Assembly: GCA_945906755.1 (NCBI GenBank) | Contig: CAMDRJ010000004.1 | Span: forward strand, 1 to 50,098 | Direction: 5' to 3' | Length of the DNA: 50,098 nucleotides | DNA from: Klebsiella pneumoniae | GTDB lineage: Bacteria; Pseudomonadota; Gammaproteobacteria; Burkholderiales; SG8-39 | Shown here: one piece after another, positions 24,974 to 33,882 of the stretch | Layout: every line of letters begins with the position of its first letter | Numbering within the stretch: the first letter of the stretch is position 1 | Made by a program: the position numbers and the translations under genes | The notes under the pieces: model-generated | Told to the model about the DNA's origin: nothing | The model's input: only the letters and a program-made list of their open reading frames with translations | The model's database searches: none

Positions 24974-25738
24974 ATGACCAATGCATCGATCGCAATGAGC
25001 GGCCTCTCCATCGCGGGAAGCGAGGCGCCGGTCCGGCAAGACCTGCAAGATGCACATCGTGAAGCCTGGTCGCGTATCGCGAGTCCGGGCACTTGGCTTA
25101 CATCCACTCGGCGCTTGGCGGTCGCCGCCGAAATTCGGCAGGCGCGCGACACTTGCGCGTCCTGTCGCGAGATGAAAGCAGCGCTCTCGCCGAATACGGC
25201 ACGCGGCACTCATGCGTCGCTTGGCAAATTGTCGGCACCGGAGATCGAACTCATCCATCGCACCGTAAGCGACCCGGGGCGTTTGAGCGAGAAGTGGTCC
25301 CAGTCGGTGTTGGATGCCGGTCTAACGGAGGGCGAATACGTCGAGATCGTCGGCCTCATCGCGATGGTCATGATGCTGGACACCTGCACGATGGGACTCG
25401 GTGTGCCCGATCAACCACTGCCGTCACCGGTAGCCGGGGAACCCACGCGTTATCGTCCCACCGGTGCACGCAAGGAAGCGGCTTGGCTGCCGATCGTCGA
25501 ACCGGAAGATGCGGTGGACGCGGATGGCCCCATGTATCCAAGCCCGAAAGCGGGCTACATCTATCGCGGCTTGTCGATGGTGCCGCAGACGCTGCGCGAC
25601 TACTGGGCGATGGCGAATTGCCACTATCTGCCCGGGCAGTACGTCTATCAATTCGATCGATCGATTCGCGCCATCTCACGACCGCAAACGGAGATCATCG
25701 CCGCGCGCGTCTCGGCATTGCACCAATGCGCGTATTGA
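24974..25738 (+). CDS. AhpD/carboxymuconolactone-decarboxylase-like protein (putative)
   Basis: A 254-residue, mainly helical protein. The segment LSEKWSQSVLDAGLTEGEYVEIVGLIAMVMMLDT resembles the helical core of AhpD-like alkylhydroperoxidase-related proteins. A CASC pair occurs near residue 55, earlier than the usual position of the CxxC in AhpD, so peroxidase chemistry is uncertain. The C-terminal third has PSPKAGYIYRGLSMVPQTLRDYW. It begins three bases after the cupin gene and precedes another small helical protein, and all three seem co-transcribed. Family assignment is tentative. Confidence 0.6.
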   Translation: MTNASIAMSGLSIAGSEAPVRQDLQDAHREAWSRIASPGTWLTSTRRLAVAAEIRQARDTCASCREMKAALSPNTARGTHASLGKLSAPEIELIHRTVSDPGRLSEKWSQSVLDAGLTEGEYVEIVGLIAMVMMLDTCTMGLGVPDQPLPSPVAGEPTRYRPTGARKEAAWLPIVEPEDAVDADGPMYPSPKAGYIYRGLSMVPQTLRDYWAMANCHYLPGQYVYQFDRSIRAISRPQTEIIAARVSALHQCAY

Positions 25739-25753
25739 ACCACTGCTCATTCC

Positions 25754-26119
25754 ATGATGCTCCGTGCGAGCTCAAAATTTACGAACGAGTCAGTCGATCT
25801 ACACGATGTAAGTGCCGGACTCAGTGACGGCACGAAGGTCGCGCATGCACCGCTCCTGGTCGCGTTCGCCGAAGCCGTCGTCGCGCGCGATACCGATAGG
25901 ATTCGCGTTGCGCGCAATGCAGTGCGCGCGGCAATGGGCGATGCCCAGCTGGTCGATGCAGCAGCGACCGCCGCGGCGTTCCACGGCTTCACGCGCATCG
26001 CCGATGCCATCGGCATCCCGTACAAGACCGCAGCAGGCGGACAGGATGCGCCCGATGTGCGCGAGGCGGCCGGCGTGAATGCGTTTTATCGGGTGCGGGA
26101 GGAATTGGCGGGGCGTTGA
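25754..26119 (+). CDS. small helical protein, possible AhpD-like partner
   Basis: A 121-residue protein that I cannot name firmly. LLVAFAEAVVARDTDRIRVARNAVRAAMGDAQLVDAAATAAAFHGFTRIADAIGIP looks like one half of an AhpD-like helical bundle that has lost the cysteine motif. It lies 15 bases after the AhpD-like gene, and the two may form a complex. No clear ribosome site is seen before the tandem ATGs at 25754 and 25757. It converges with the transglutaminase gene that ends at 26166. Confidence 0.6.
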   Translation: MMLRASSKFTNESVDLHDVSAGLSDGTKVAHAPLLVAFAEAVVARDTDRIRVARNAVRAAMGDAQLVDAAATAAAFHGFTRIADAIGIPYKTAAGGQDAPDVREAAGVNAFYRVREELAGR

Positions 26120-26165
26120 GGAATGGTCGCAGCGCTAATTTCGGATTGGCGACGCCCGTCTCGGC

Positions 26166-27044
26166 TCACTCAACCGGCGTCACCGTCACCCGTACCTCCA
26201 GCTCTTGCGCCCCGCCGCCCAGCACCACACCGCGCACCGGCGTGACGTCGCCCACATCGCGCCCCCAACCGAGCGTGACGAATTCGGTGGTGGCAAGTTT
26301 CGCGTTAGTCGGATCGAAGTCGACCCAACCCACGCCGGGACACCACGACGACACCCAGGCGTGCGAGGCATCGGCACCTACTAACCGTGGCTTGCCGGGG
26401 CTCGGTGTCGTGAGGATGTAGCCGCTGACATAGCGTGCCGGCAGACCGATCGACCGCAGACAACTCACCATGACCAGCGCGAAGTCCTGGCACACCCCAT
26501 GGCGTCGCGCCAAGACGGTGCGGACCGGGGTGGCGATCGTGGTGGCCTTTGGGTCGTACTCAAACTCCGCATTGATCGCCTGTGCCAACCCAAGCACTGC
26601 GGGCAGCCATGCGCGCCCGGGCTCCAGATGGCGCTTCGCATACGCGGCGGCCTCGGCAAATATCGGTGCAAAGGGCGAAGGTGCGATGAACTGGGCGAGT
26701 TCAAGCTGCATATCAATCGAGGCCGCGGCGATCGTCGCACGCACGGCATCCCATGCCGGCGTATCGTCCGGCGCAGGCCGCAGGCGTACCTCGACCAGCG
26801 ATTCGGTGATCAGTGCAAGCTTATCGTGCGGACGGTCGATTGCCAGGCGCACGATCGGATTGCCGAAGAAGTCGATGTCCTCGCTCGATTCGGTCGGAGT
26901 GGGCTCGACTTCGCGCCGATGCTCGATGACCGTCTGCCAGGCGGTGGCGCGCGGGGTGAGATGCAACAGATGCCGGCCGCTCGTCACCATCGCGCCGTAC
27001 TCGTAATGCGACTCATGGCGCACGCGATAGCGTTGAGGAGACAT
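26166..27044 (-). CDS. transglutaminase-like cysteine protein
   Basis: A 292-residue protein. An N-terminal beta region (YRVRHESHYEYGAMVTSGRHLLHL) is followed by a transglutaminase core. The catalytic triad is complete: Cys185 in GVCQDFA, His228 in DASHAW and Asp244 in DFDPTN. ATG 27044 is used; a TTG directly before it is in frame. It is the last gene of the ATP-grasp/alpha-E operon, six bases after the fusion gene. Proteins of this type are predicted peptidases or amide-forming enzymes rather than true cross-linkers; in this setting it may process or attach the operon's peptide product. There is no signal peptide, so it should be cytoplasmic. Confidence 0.88.
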   Translation of the reverse strand: MSPQRYRVRHESHYEYGAMVTSGRHLLHLTPRATAWQTVIEHRREVEPTPTESSEDIDFFGNPIVRLAIDRPHDKLALITESLVEVRLRPAPDDTPAWDAVRATIAAASIDMQLELAQFIAPSPFAPIFAEAAAYAKRHLEPGRAWLPAVLGLAQAINAEFEYDPKATTIATPVRTVLARRHGVCQDFALVMVSCLRSIGLPARYVSGYILTTPSPGKPRLVGADASHAWVSSWCPGVGWVDFDPTNAKLATTEFVTLGWGRDVGDVTPVRGVVLGGGAQELEVRVTVTPVE

Positions 27045-27049
27045 CAACG

Positions 27050-29503
27050 TCAGGCGGCCAGCGTCACGATGCGCGGCGCATCCGTATGACTGAAAAACCG
27101 CAGCGACAGCCGGTCAGAGAGATCGAACGATGCGCTTCGCAACGATGCGAGCGTGCGTTCCAGCCGCGCCGATTCGGGCCTGAGATCCCGATCGGGATCA
27201 AGCGAACAGAGCGCGTCGAGCGGCTCGATAAGCAGTTCGCGCCCGCACGGTCCAAAGATAACTTCCAGCTTTTCAAGGTAATCAGCAATGCCTTTTGCCT
27301 GGAATGCAAGGGAACGCGGATTGGCATCGTCCCGCATCAATAGATCCAGTGCCGGCAACCATTCCGGGCGCGAGAGATACCGGGAGCGATAGGTGATGAT
27401 CGAATCGGCCACCTCAAGCAGCCACGCCACGCCTGAACCGCGTCCTTCTTTGCATGCCGTGCCGATCGCGAGCGACATAAACGCGAGCCGCTCGATACGA
27501 CGGCCGATCGAAAGAAAGCGCCAACCGGTATCGCGCGTCATGCCATCGAGCGCAAACCCTGAGAGCGTCATGAGCCCGTTGATCGCGCGGTCGAGCCAGT
27601 TGAGCGCGCCCGAGATGGTGACTTCGCGGCCAAACGCGTTGTCTTGCGTGAGGCGATTGATGGTGCGCCAATTGTCGAGCGAGAGGCGATCACGCACGTT
27701 GAAGGCAACGCGTGAGAGTTGCAACAAATTGGCGGCGAGGCCGAACGGCCGGTCCGGTTGCGTGGCCGCCGCGAGCAATGCGCTATCGAGGGCTTCATCT
27801 TCGGCACGCAGTCCGAATTCTTTCGTGAGTGCAGCAAGCGGCCGCGTGTCGTCATCATCGTCAGCTTCGAGCACCGCCCGATTCAGTGCGACGCGCAGCA
27901 AGCGTGCGGCGTTGTCGCACCGCTCGGCGTAACGCCCGAACCAAAACAAATTCTCTGCCGCGCGCGATGGCAGGCCGGCCGGCGCACGCACGATGTCCTT
28001 GCCCGAGAGCGTAGTGCGTAACAGCGAGAACGACGTATTCACCGGACCGGCGGAGAGAACCCAAGTGTCTTTGGAGCCGCCGCCTCGTTGCATCGAAATC
28101 ACGCGCGCATCATGGCTGCCGGCGGTGCGAGCAAGGCCGCCCGGCATGACCTGGTAGCCGTGTTCGGTGGCGACCGCAAAGACGCGCAGCCCCACGGCGC
28201 GTCCTTCGAGACGCCGACCGTGACTTCGATCAAGCACCGGCGCCTGCGAGAGCCGCACCATCTCCTGCGCGACAAAACGCTCCGGATGGGCGCGCAGCCG
28301 TGCTTCGAACGCCGCGCGTTCCTGCTTGCCCAACCCGTGGCCGAATACCGGCTCGAAAGGAAACGCGGGACTCGCGGACTTGAACACCAATCGATCGATC
28401 TTGTTGAGCGCATCCTCGAGGGCAGGCGCTTCGCCACACCACCAGGTGGCCACCGACGGCATCGCAAGAGGTGCCCCAAGCAGCGTCTCGGCAAGGCGCG
28501 GCAGAAATCCGAACAGCGAACCTGATTCAAGAACGCCTGAGCCGAGCGCGTTGGCGATCAGCACCGAGCCGCGCCGCGCACACTCCGCGAGCCCCGGAAC
28601 ACCGAGCGCGGAATCCGAGCGCAGTTCCACCGGATCGCAAAAATCATCATCCTGTCGCCGGAGAATCGCATGCACGCGGCGCAGACCCTCGATGGTCTTC
28701 AGCCACACACAGCCGTCCCGCACGGTGAGATCGCCGCCTTCCACCAGCGGAAAGCCGAGGTAACGCGCAAGAAACGTGTGCTCGAAGTACGTCTCGTTAT
28801 AAGGGCCGGGCGTGAGCAGAACGGTGAGCGAAGGGCCGGCACCATGCGGGGCGAACCGTGCGAGCGAATCACGCAGCGTCGCAAAAAAATTGGCCAGACG
28901 CTCGACCTGCTCTTCACGAAAGAGTTCAGGGAATACACGCGATACGATGAGTCGATTTTCCAGCGCATAACCGGCACCCGAAGGCGCCTGCGTGCGATCG
29001 GCGATCACCCACCACTTGCCATCCGGTGAACGAGCGAGATCGGCAGCATAGAGATGCAGATGCACCCCACCTGGCATCTTCATGCCATGCACCGGACGGA
29101 GGAATCCGCTATGACCAAAGACAAGCGCGGGCGGAATCAAGCCGTCCCGCAGCAGCCGCTGTTCGCCGTACAGATCGGCGAGAATCCGGTTGAGCAGCGT
29201 GGCGCGCTGGGCGATGCCCGATTCGATCGTCGCCCACTCATCATGCGGGATGAGCATCGGCAGCGGATCGAGCTCCCACGGACGGTCAAGCCCTTTGGCG
29301 TCGGCATAGACGTTGTAGGTCACACCGTTTTCGCGGACTTGGCGATCGATGCTCGCCACACGGTCGCGCATCTGTTGCTGCGTCGAGCCGACGAGCGCCC
29401 CAAAGAGGCGTTGCCAGTGCGGCCGTGGCTGATGTCCCCCGGCCAGCAACTCGTCATAGCGCCATTCGGCGGCGGGATAGGTTTCGAGCAACTGCTTTGG
29501 CAT
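27050..29503 (-). CDS. circularly permuted ATP-grasp and alpha-E fusion protein
   Basis: An 817-residue two-part protein. Residues about 1-500 are a type 2 circularly permuted ATP-grasp domain (VTYNVYADAKGLDRPWELDPLPM, ADRTQAPSGAGYALENRL, LTPGPYNETYFEHTFLA, LRRQDDDFCDP, QRGGGSKDTWVLS). Residues about 512-817 are an alpha-E domain opening LPSRAAENLFWFGRYAERCDN. Compared with the stand-alone ATP-grasp protein at 33882-35330, several active-site blocks differ: DNLRVPSG is DRTQAPSG, and KPANESGGYG is FKSASPAFPFEP. The role is inferred: peptide-bond formation on an unknown substrate. The neighbouring alpha-E and ATP-grasp genes encode the same two domains separately. Confidence 0.9.
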   Translation of the reverse strand: MPKQLLETYPAAEWRYDELLAGGHQPRPHWQRLFGALVGSTQQQMRDRVASIDRQVRENGVTYNVYADAKGLDRPWELDPLPMLIPHDEWATIESGIAQRATLLNRILADLYGEQRLLRDGLIPPALVFGHSGFLRPVHGMKMPGGVHLHLYAADLARSPDGKWWVIADRTQAPSGAGYALENRLIVSRVFPELFREEQVERLANFFATLRDSLARFAPHGAGPSLTVLLTPGPYNETYFEHTFLARYLGFPLVEGGDLTVRDGCVWLKTIEGLRRVHAILRRQDDDFCDPVELRSDSALGVPGLAECARRGSVLIANALGSGVLESGSLFGFLPRLAETLLGAPLAMPSVATWWCGEAPALEDALNKIDRLVFKSASPAFPFEPVFGHGLGKQERAAFEARLRAHPERFVAQEMVRLSQAPVLDRSHGRRLEGRAVGLRVFAVATEHGYQVMPGGLARTAGSHDARVISMQRGGGSKDTWVLSAGPVNTSFSLLRTTLSGKDIVRAPAGLPSRAAENLFWFGRYAERCDNAARLLRVALNRAVLEADDDDDTRPLAALTKEFGLRAEDEALDSALLAAATQPDRPFGLAANLLQLSRVAFNVRDRLSLDNWRTINRLTQDNAFGREVTISGALNWLDRAINGLMTLSGFALDGMTRDTGWRFLSIGRRIERLAFMSLAIGTACKEGRGSGVAWLLEVADSIITYRSRYLSRPEWLPALDLLMRDDANPRSLAFQAKGIADYLEKLEVIFGPCGRELLIEPLDALCSLDPDRDLRPESARLERTLASLRSASFDLSDRLSLRFFSHTDAPRIVTLAA

Positions 29504-29536
29504 CAGTTCATCGTGCGGAAGTCAGCGCGCCGCTTC

Positions 29537-32500
29537 TTAGGATCGGCGCAGATCGAGGGTGAACGGATGATCGGTGTTTGCCGGCGCCGACGCAACCTTG
29601 ATACTCCCCGGGGTGTGCCCCATTTGGAAGAAACGGGCCCGCCGGCGCGCTTCGGCTTCGTAAGCATTGACCGGGAAGGTCGAATAGCTGCGTCCACCCG
29701 GATGCGCGACATGATACTGGCATCCACCGAGTGATCGCTGCATCCAGGTATCGACGAGATCAAACGTCAGCGGCACATGCACACCGATCGTGGGATGCAG
29801 CGCCGAGGCCGGTGCCCAGGCGCGGAAACGCACGCCCGCGACGTATTCACCGACGGTGCCGGTGGACGTGAGCGGCAGCGTGACGCCATTACACGTGATG
29901 AGGTGGCGATCACCGATGAGGCCGCGCGCGCGCAGCTGCAACCGCTCCACCGACGCATCGACATACCGAACGGTACCGCCCGCCGCGCCTTCCTCGCCCA
30001 TGACATGCCAGGGTTCCAGCGCCGCGCGTATCTCGACCTCGACGCCGCGTGCCGCAAAATCCCCAAGCCGTGGAAAGCGGAATTCAAAGTGCGGTGCAAA
30101 CCATGCGGCATCGAGCGAGTAACCTGCTTGATCGGTTTCTACGAGAACATCCAGAAAGTCGTCCCATACGAAATGCGGCAGCATGAACCGATCATGCAGC
30201 TCGGTACCCCAGCGCTGCAACCGGGTTGGCCGATATGGGTCGCGCCAGAAGCGCACCACCAATGCGCGCAGCAGCACCTGTTGGGCGAGACTCATCTTGG
30301 CATGCGGTGGCATCTCGAACGCACGCATCTCGAGCAAGCCTAAGCGCCCGGACGGACCGTCCGGCGAATAGAGCTTATCGATGCAAAATTCCGCGCGATG
30401 GGTGTTGCCGGTGACATCGATCAAGAGATTGCGCAGGATGCGATCGACTTGCCAAGGCGGCATCGCGGGTCCTTGAGCGGCCTTTGCCAGCTCGCGAAAC
30501 GCGATCTCGAGTTCGTAGACTGAATCGTTCCTCGCCTCGTCGACCCGCGGCGCCTGACTGGTGGGCCCGATGAACAGTCCGGAAAACAAGTACGAAAGCG
30601 AAGGATGGTTATGCCAATACGCGATCATGCTCGCGAGCAGATCGGGCCTTCTCAGGAACGGCGAATCGCCGGGTGTGGCGCCACCCAGAACGATGTGATT
30701 GCCACCGCCCGTGCCGGTGTGCCTGCCATCGAGCATGAACTTCTCGCTCGATAGGCCGCACGCATGGGCCGCTTCATAGAGAAATTGCGTCTGCGCCGAA
30801 AGTTCGGTCCAACTCGCCGCCGGTTGAATATTCGCCTCGATGACACCCGGATCGGGCGTGACCCGTAGCGCGATCAGCCGTGGATCGCGTGGCGGCTCAT
30901 AGCCTTCAAGCACGATCGGTTGCTTCATCGCGGCGGCACTGGCTTCGATGGCGGCGACGATCTCGAGGTAATCCTCCAGCGCTTCGACGGGCGGCATGAA
31001 TACATAGAGCCTGCCATCGCGCGGCTCGATGCACAGGGCGGTGCGCGCGATCAAATCGGCCGACACAAATTGTTTGGGCGGTTCGGTCGGTGTCGGCGCT
31101 GCCGGCGGCACTGCCACACGCTGAGTCCAGGGCGAGGTTGCAAGCGCTGGATTGGCAGCGGCCGCGCTAATGTCACGATAGGACGGCAGCGGTGCAAAGT
31201 CCTGATTGGGATCGACCGGATGGATACGCGGATAGTCGTCGGGCTCTACCCATGGCTGCGACGGCAGCGGCAGCCGGTAGCCGATTGGCGAATCACCCGG
31301 AATCAGCAAGCAATGTTCGCGGCGCAAAAACCATGGACCGGTTTGCCAGCGCTCGCCCGCCCGGTAGCGGCGGGCAATCGGCAGCACATGGCCAACGATA
31401 CGGTCGAGGCCCTGCGTGAACACGCGGCGCAATCGGTCGCGCTCAAGCGGATCATCAAGACGCGCATCGAACGGGTCCACATTGATCGGCAGTCGCCCTT
31501 CCCGCCAGAGGTAGTACCCGACATCTTCATGCGCGGGAAACACACAACGTACATCGAGTGACAGTCGCCGCGCGATGTCTTCCAACAGCAAGCGAGCCTC
31601 GGCTTCGGTGGCGTTGCCGGCAGATTCTTCGTTGGCAAATAGCTTGGCGTCCGACCATATTGGTTCAGCATCACGCCGCCAAAACAAATTGAGCGACCAG
31701 CGCGGCAGTTGTTCACCCGGATACCACTTGCCCTGACCATAGTGCAGGAGCCCATGCGGCCCGTATTGAGTCTTCAACTTGTCGAGCAATACGGCTGCCA
31801 AGTTGCGCTTGGTGGGCCCGAGCGCATCGATATTCCACTCGGCACCGTCGCGATCGTCCACTGACACGAAGGTCGGCTCACCGCCTTGCGTGAGACGCAC
31901 ATCCTGCGCGGCGAGATCTTGGTCGATGCGCTGCCCGAGCGCATCGATCGCTACCCATTGCTCATCGCTATAGGGCTTGGTAACGCGCGGCGCTTCCCAC
32001 ACGCGCACTACCTTCATTGCATGCTCGAAGGTTGTTTCACATTCGTCGACGACGCCTTCGATCGGCGCGGCCGAACCGGGTTCGGGTGAGCAAGCGAGCG
32101 GGATATGTCCTTCGCCAGCAAGGAGACCTGAGGTCGGATCGAGGCCGATCCAACCGGCGCCCGGCAGATACACCTCGCACCAGGCATGCAGATCAGTGAA
32201 ATCGGTGGTCGGTCCGGAGGGGCCATCGAGTGCTTTCACATCCGGCACGAGTTGAATCAGATAGCCCGACACAAACCGTGCGGCAAGGCCAAGATGACGC
32301 AACAATTGCACCAGCAGCCAACCGGAGTCGCGGCATGATCCCGATCCGGCCGCGAGCGTCTCTTCCGGCGTCTGCACGCCAGGCTCCAGTCGGATGACAT
32401 AGCGGATGGCATCCCGCAGCGTCTGGTTCAACTCAACCAGAAAATCGACGATATGGCGTGATGTGCGCGGGATGCCGGCCAGAAACGCCGCGAAGCGCCG

Positions 32501-32872
32501 CGTCGCGGGCAGTGTCACCAGATAAGGCGCGAGTTCACGTAACTGCGCAGCATCGTAGGTGAAGCCAAACCGCTCGGCTTGCGGTTCGAGGAAGAAATCG
32601 AAGGGATTGAGGACCGCCATCTCGGCCACCAGATCGACCTCGACGCGAAAATGCGAGGTCTTCTTTGGAAACACCAGACGCGCGAGATAGTTCGACTGCG
32701 GATCCTGCTGCCAGTTGATGAAGTGCTCGGTCGGCTCGACCCTGAGCGCATAGCTCAGGATGCGGGTGCGTGAATGCGGCGCGGGGCGCAATCGCACGAT
32801 TTGCGGCCCGAGACTGATCGGCCGATCGTAGCGATAAGACGTGACGTGATTGAGTGCGACGTGAATCGACAA
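29537..32872 (-). CDS. transglutaminase fused to DUF2126 (predicted GS-like amidoligase)
   Basis: A protein of 1111 residues if started at TTG 32872 (SIHVALNHVTSYRYDRP), the usual N-terminus of the family, with AAGGGA before it; a TTG at 32920 overlapping the alpha-E stop is the alternative. Residues 1-280 are a transglutaminase unit with Cys180 (GSGSCRD), His229 (TDLHAW) and Asp245 (IGLDPTS). The remaining 800 residues are DUF2126, with FMLDGRHTGTGGGNHIVLGG and IAYWHNHPSLSYLFSG as striking blocks. DUF2126 has been predicted to be a circularly permuted glutamine-synthetase-like COOH-NH2 ligase. It probably builds or attaches a peptide with the ATP-grasp partners. Confidence 0.9.
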   Translation of the reverse strand: MSIHVALNHVTSYRYDRPISLGPQIVRLRPAPHSRTRILSYALRVEPTEHFINWQQDPQSNYLARLVFPKKTSHFRVEVDLVAEMAVLNPFDFFLEPQAERFGFTYDAAQLRELAPYLVTLPATRRFAAFLAGIPRTSRHIVDFLVELNQTLRDAIRYVIRLEPGVQTPEETLAAGSGSCRDSGWLLVQLLRHLGLAARFVSGYLIQLVPDVKALDGPSGPTTDFTDLHAWCEVYLPGAGWIGLDPTSGLLAGEGHIPLACSPEPGSAAPIEGVVDECETTFEHAMKVVRVWEAPRVTKPYSDEQWVAIDALGQRIDQDLAAQDVRLTQGGEPTFVSVDDRDGAEWNIDALGPTKRNLAAVLLDKLKTQYGPHGLLHYGQGKWYPGEQLPRWSLNLFWRRDAEPIWSDAKLFANEESAGNATEAEARLLLEDIARRLSLDVRCVFPAHEDVGYYLWREGRLPINVDPFDARLDDPLERDRLRRVFTQGLDRIVGHVLPIARRYRAGERWQTGPWFLRREHCLLIPGDSPIGYRLPLPSQPWVEPDDYPRIHPVDPNQDFAPLPSYRDISAAAANPALATSPWTQRVAVPPAAPTPTEPPKQFVSADLIARTALCIEPRDGRLYVFMPPVEALEDYLEIVAAIEASAAAMKQPIVLEGYEPPRDPRLIALRVTPDPGVIEANIQPAASWTELSAQTQFLYEAAHACGLSSEKFMLDGRHTGTGGGNHIVLGGATPGDSPFLRRPDLLASMIAYWHNHPSLSYLFSGLFIGPTSQAPRVDEARNDSVYELEIAFRELAKAAQGPAMPPWQVDRILRNLLIDVTGNTHRAEFCIDKLYSPDGPSGRLGLLEMRAFEMPPHAKMSLAQQVLLRALVVRFWRDPYRPTRLQRWGTELHDRFMLPHFVWDDFLDVLVETDQAGYSLDAAWFAPHFEFRFPRLGDFAARGVEVEIRAALEPWHVMGEEGAAGGTVRYVDASVERLQLRARGLIGDRHLITCNGVTLPLTSTGTVGEYVAGVRFRAWAPASALHPTIGVHVPLTFDLVDTWMQRSLGGCQYHVAHPGGRSYSTFPVNAYEAEARRRARFFQMGHTPGSIKVASAPANTDHPFTLDLRRS

Positions 32873-32916
32873 GGTGTCCCTTAGTGAACAGTTATGCGAG
32901 CGCACGCCAGGGTGCG

Positions 32917-33882
32917 TCAACCATCGGAGGACCTCTGTGAAGCACTCTGCTCCGCCTGCCGCTGAAAATATTCGCCGGCGATCTCGGCATGCACCGCCGC
33001 GATATCGGTCTGCACCGCATCGAGGTACTCATGCCGTAGCGCCGGATCGAGGCTTTCGACGCGCATCTGATCGAGCCTTCGCTGCGCTACCCGCAAGAGC
33101 TTTAACGGTTGCCGGTTGTGGGGCAACACGGCGAGACAGTTCTCGACTTCATCGAGGCAACGCCGCACCGCGCGCGGGAAATGCGCATCCTTCAAGAGGT
33201 AATTGACCACATCGGCGCTGCGCACATGGACGGCGACATGCCGCCGGTACATCTGGTAGGCGTGCAGCGAGTTGAGCACGCCCATCCACATCCGGCCGAT
33301 CGCCGGATCCTCGGGGCCCTGATGGCGGGGGACCAGCACAGCGGCGTGGATGTCGATAATGCGGGTGGTCATGTCGGCGCGCTCAAGAAAGCGCCCGAGC
33401 TTGATGAACTGATGCGCGACATCATCGCTCATGCAATCGGCGAGCAGCCCAACAACGGACTGACGTCTCTCAATCAGTTCCTCGAGAAAGGCATAGCGAT
33501 GGGTGCGATCGACCGCCTTGGCCGCGCCTTCGCCCACGAAGAGATAGAGCGCATTGATGCGTTCCCAGGCAAGACGAGGCAGCACTTCCCGCAGCGTGCG
33601 GCAGTTCTCGCGTGCGCAGCGAATACACGAGACGATCGAACTTGGATTTCTCTCGTCGGTCACGAGGAAGCGCATGATGCTCGCTTCATCGGGCAGCGCA
33701 TAATTTTCCTCGAACAGGCGATCGAGGCCGGCGACTTTCAGCAGCACATCCCAACCGAACGATGCGCCACGCGGCAGATCGAGCAACACCTGCGTGGTGG
33801 CATTAATCAAGCGCGCGGTGTTCTCGGCGCGTTCGAGATAGCGGGTCATCCAGTACAGGTTTTCGGCGACGCGCGAGAGCAT
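32917..33882 (-). CDS. alpha-E domain protein (DUF403)
   Basis: A 321-residue, almost wholly helical protein opening MLSRVAENLYWMTRYLERAENTARL, which is the signature of the alpha-E family. ERINALYLFVGEGAAKAVDR, FIKLGRFLERADMTTRIIDI and VLNSLHAYQMYRR follow. Alpha-E proteins are found almost only beside circularly permuted ATP-grasp genes and are thought to be partner or scaffold subunits; no reaction is known. The start codon overlaps the stop of the ATP-grasp gene (TGATG), so the two are translationally coupled. Confidence 0.92.
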   Translation of the reverse strand: MLSRVAENLYWMTRYLERAENTARLINATTQVLLDLPRGASFGWDVLLKVAGLDRLFEENYALPDEASIMRFLVTDERNPSSIVSCIRCARENCRTLREVLPRLAWERINALYLFVGEGAAKAVDRTHRYAFLEELIERRQSVVGLLADCMSDDVAHQFIKLGRFLERADMTTRIIDIHAAVLVPRHQGPEDPAIGRMWMGVLNSLHAYQMYRRHVAVHVRSADVVNYLLKDAHFPRAVRRCLDEVENCLAVLPHNRQPLKLLRVAQRRLDQMRVESLDPALRHEYLDAVQTDIAAVHAEIAGEYFQRQAEQSASQRSSDG

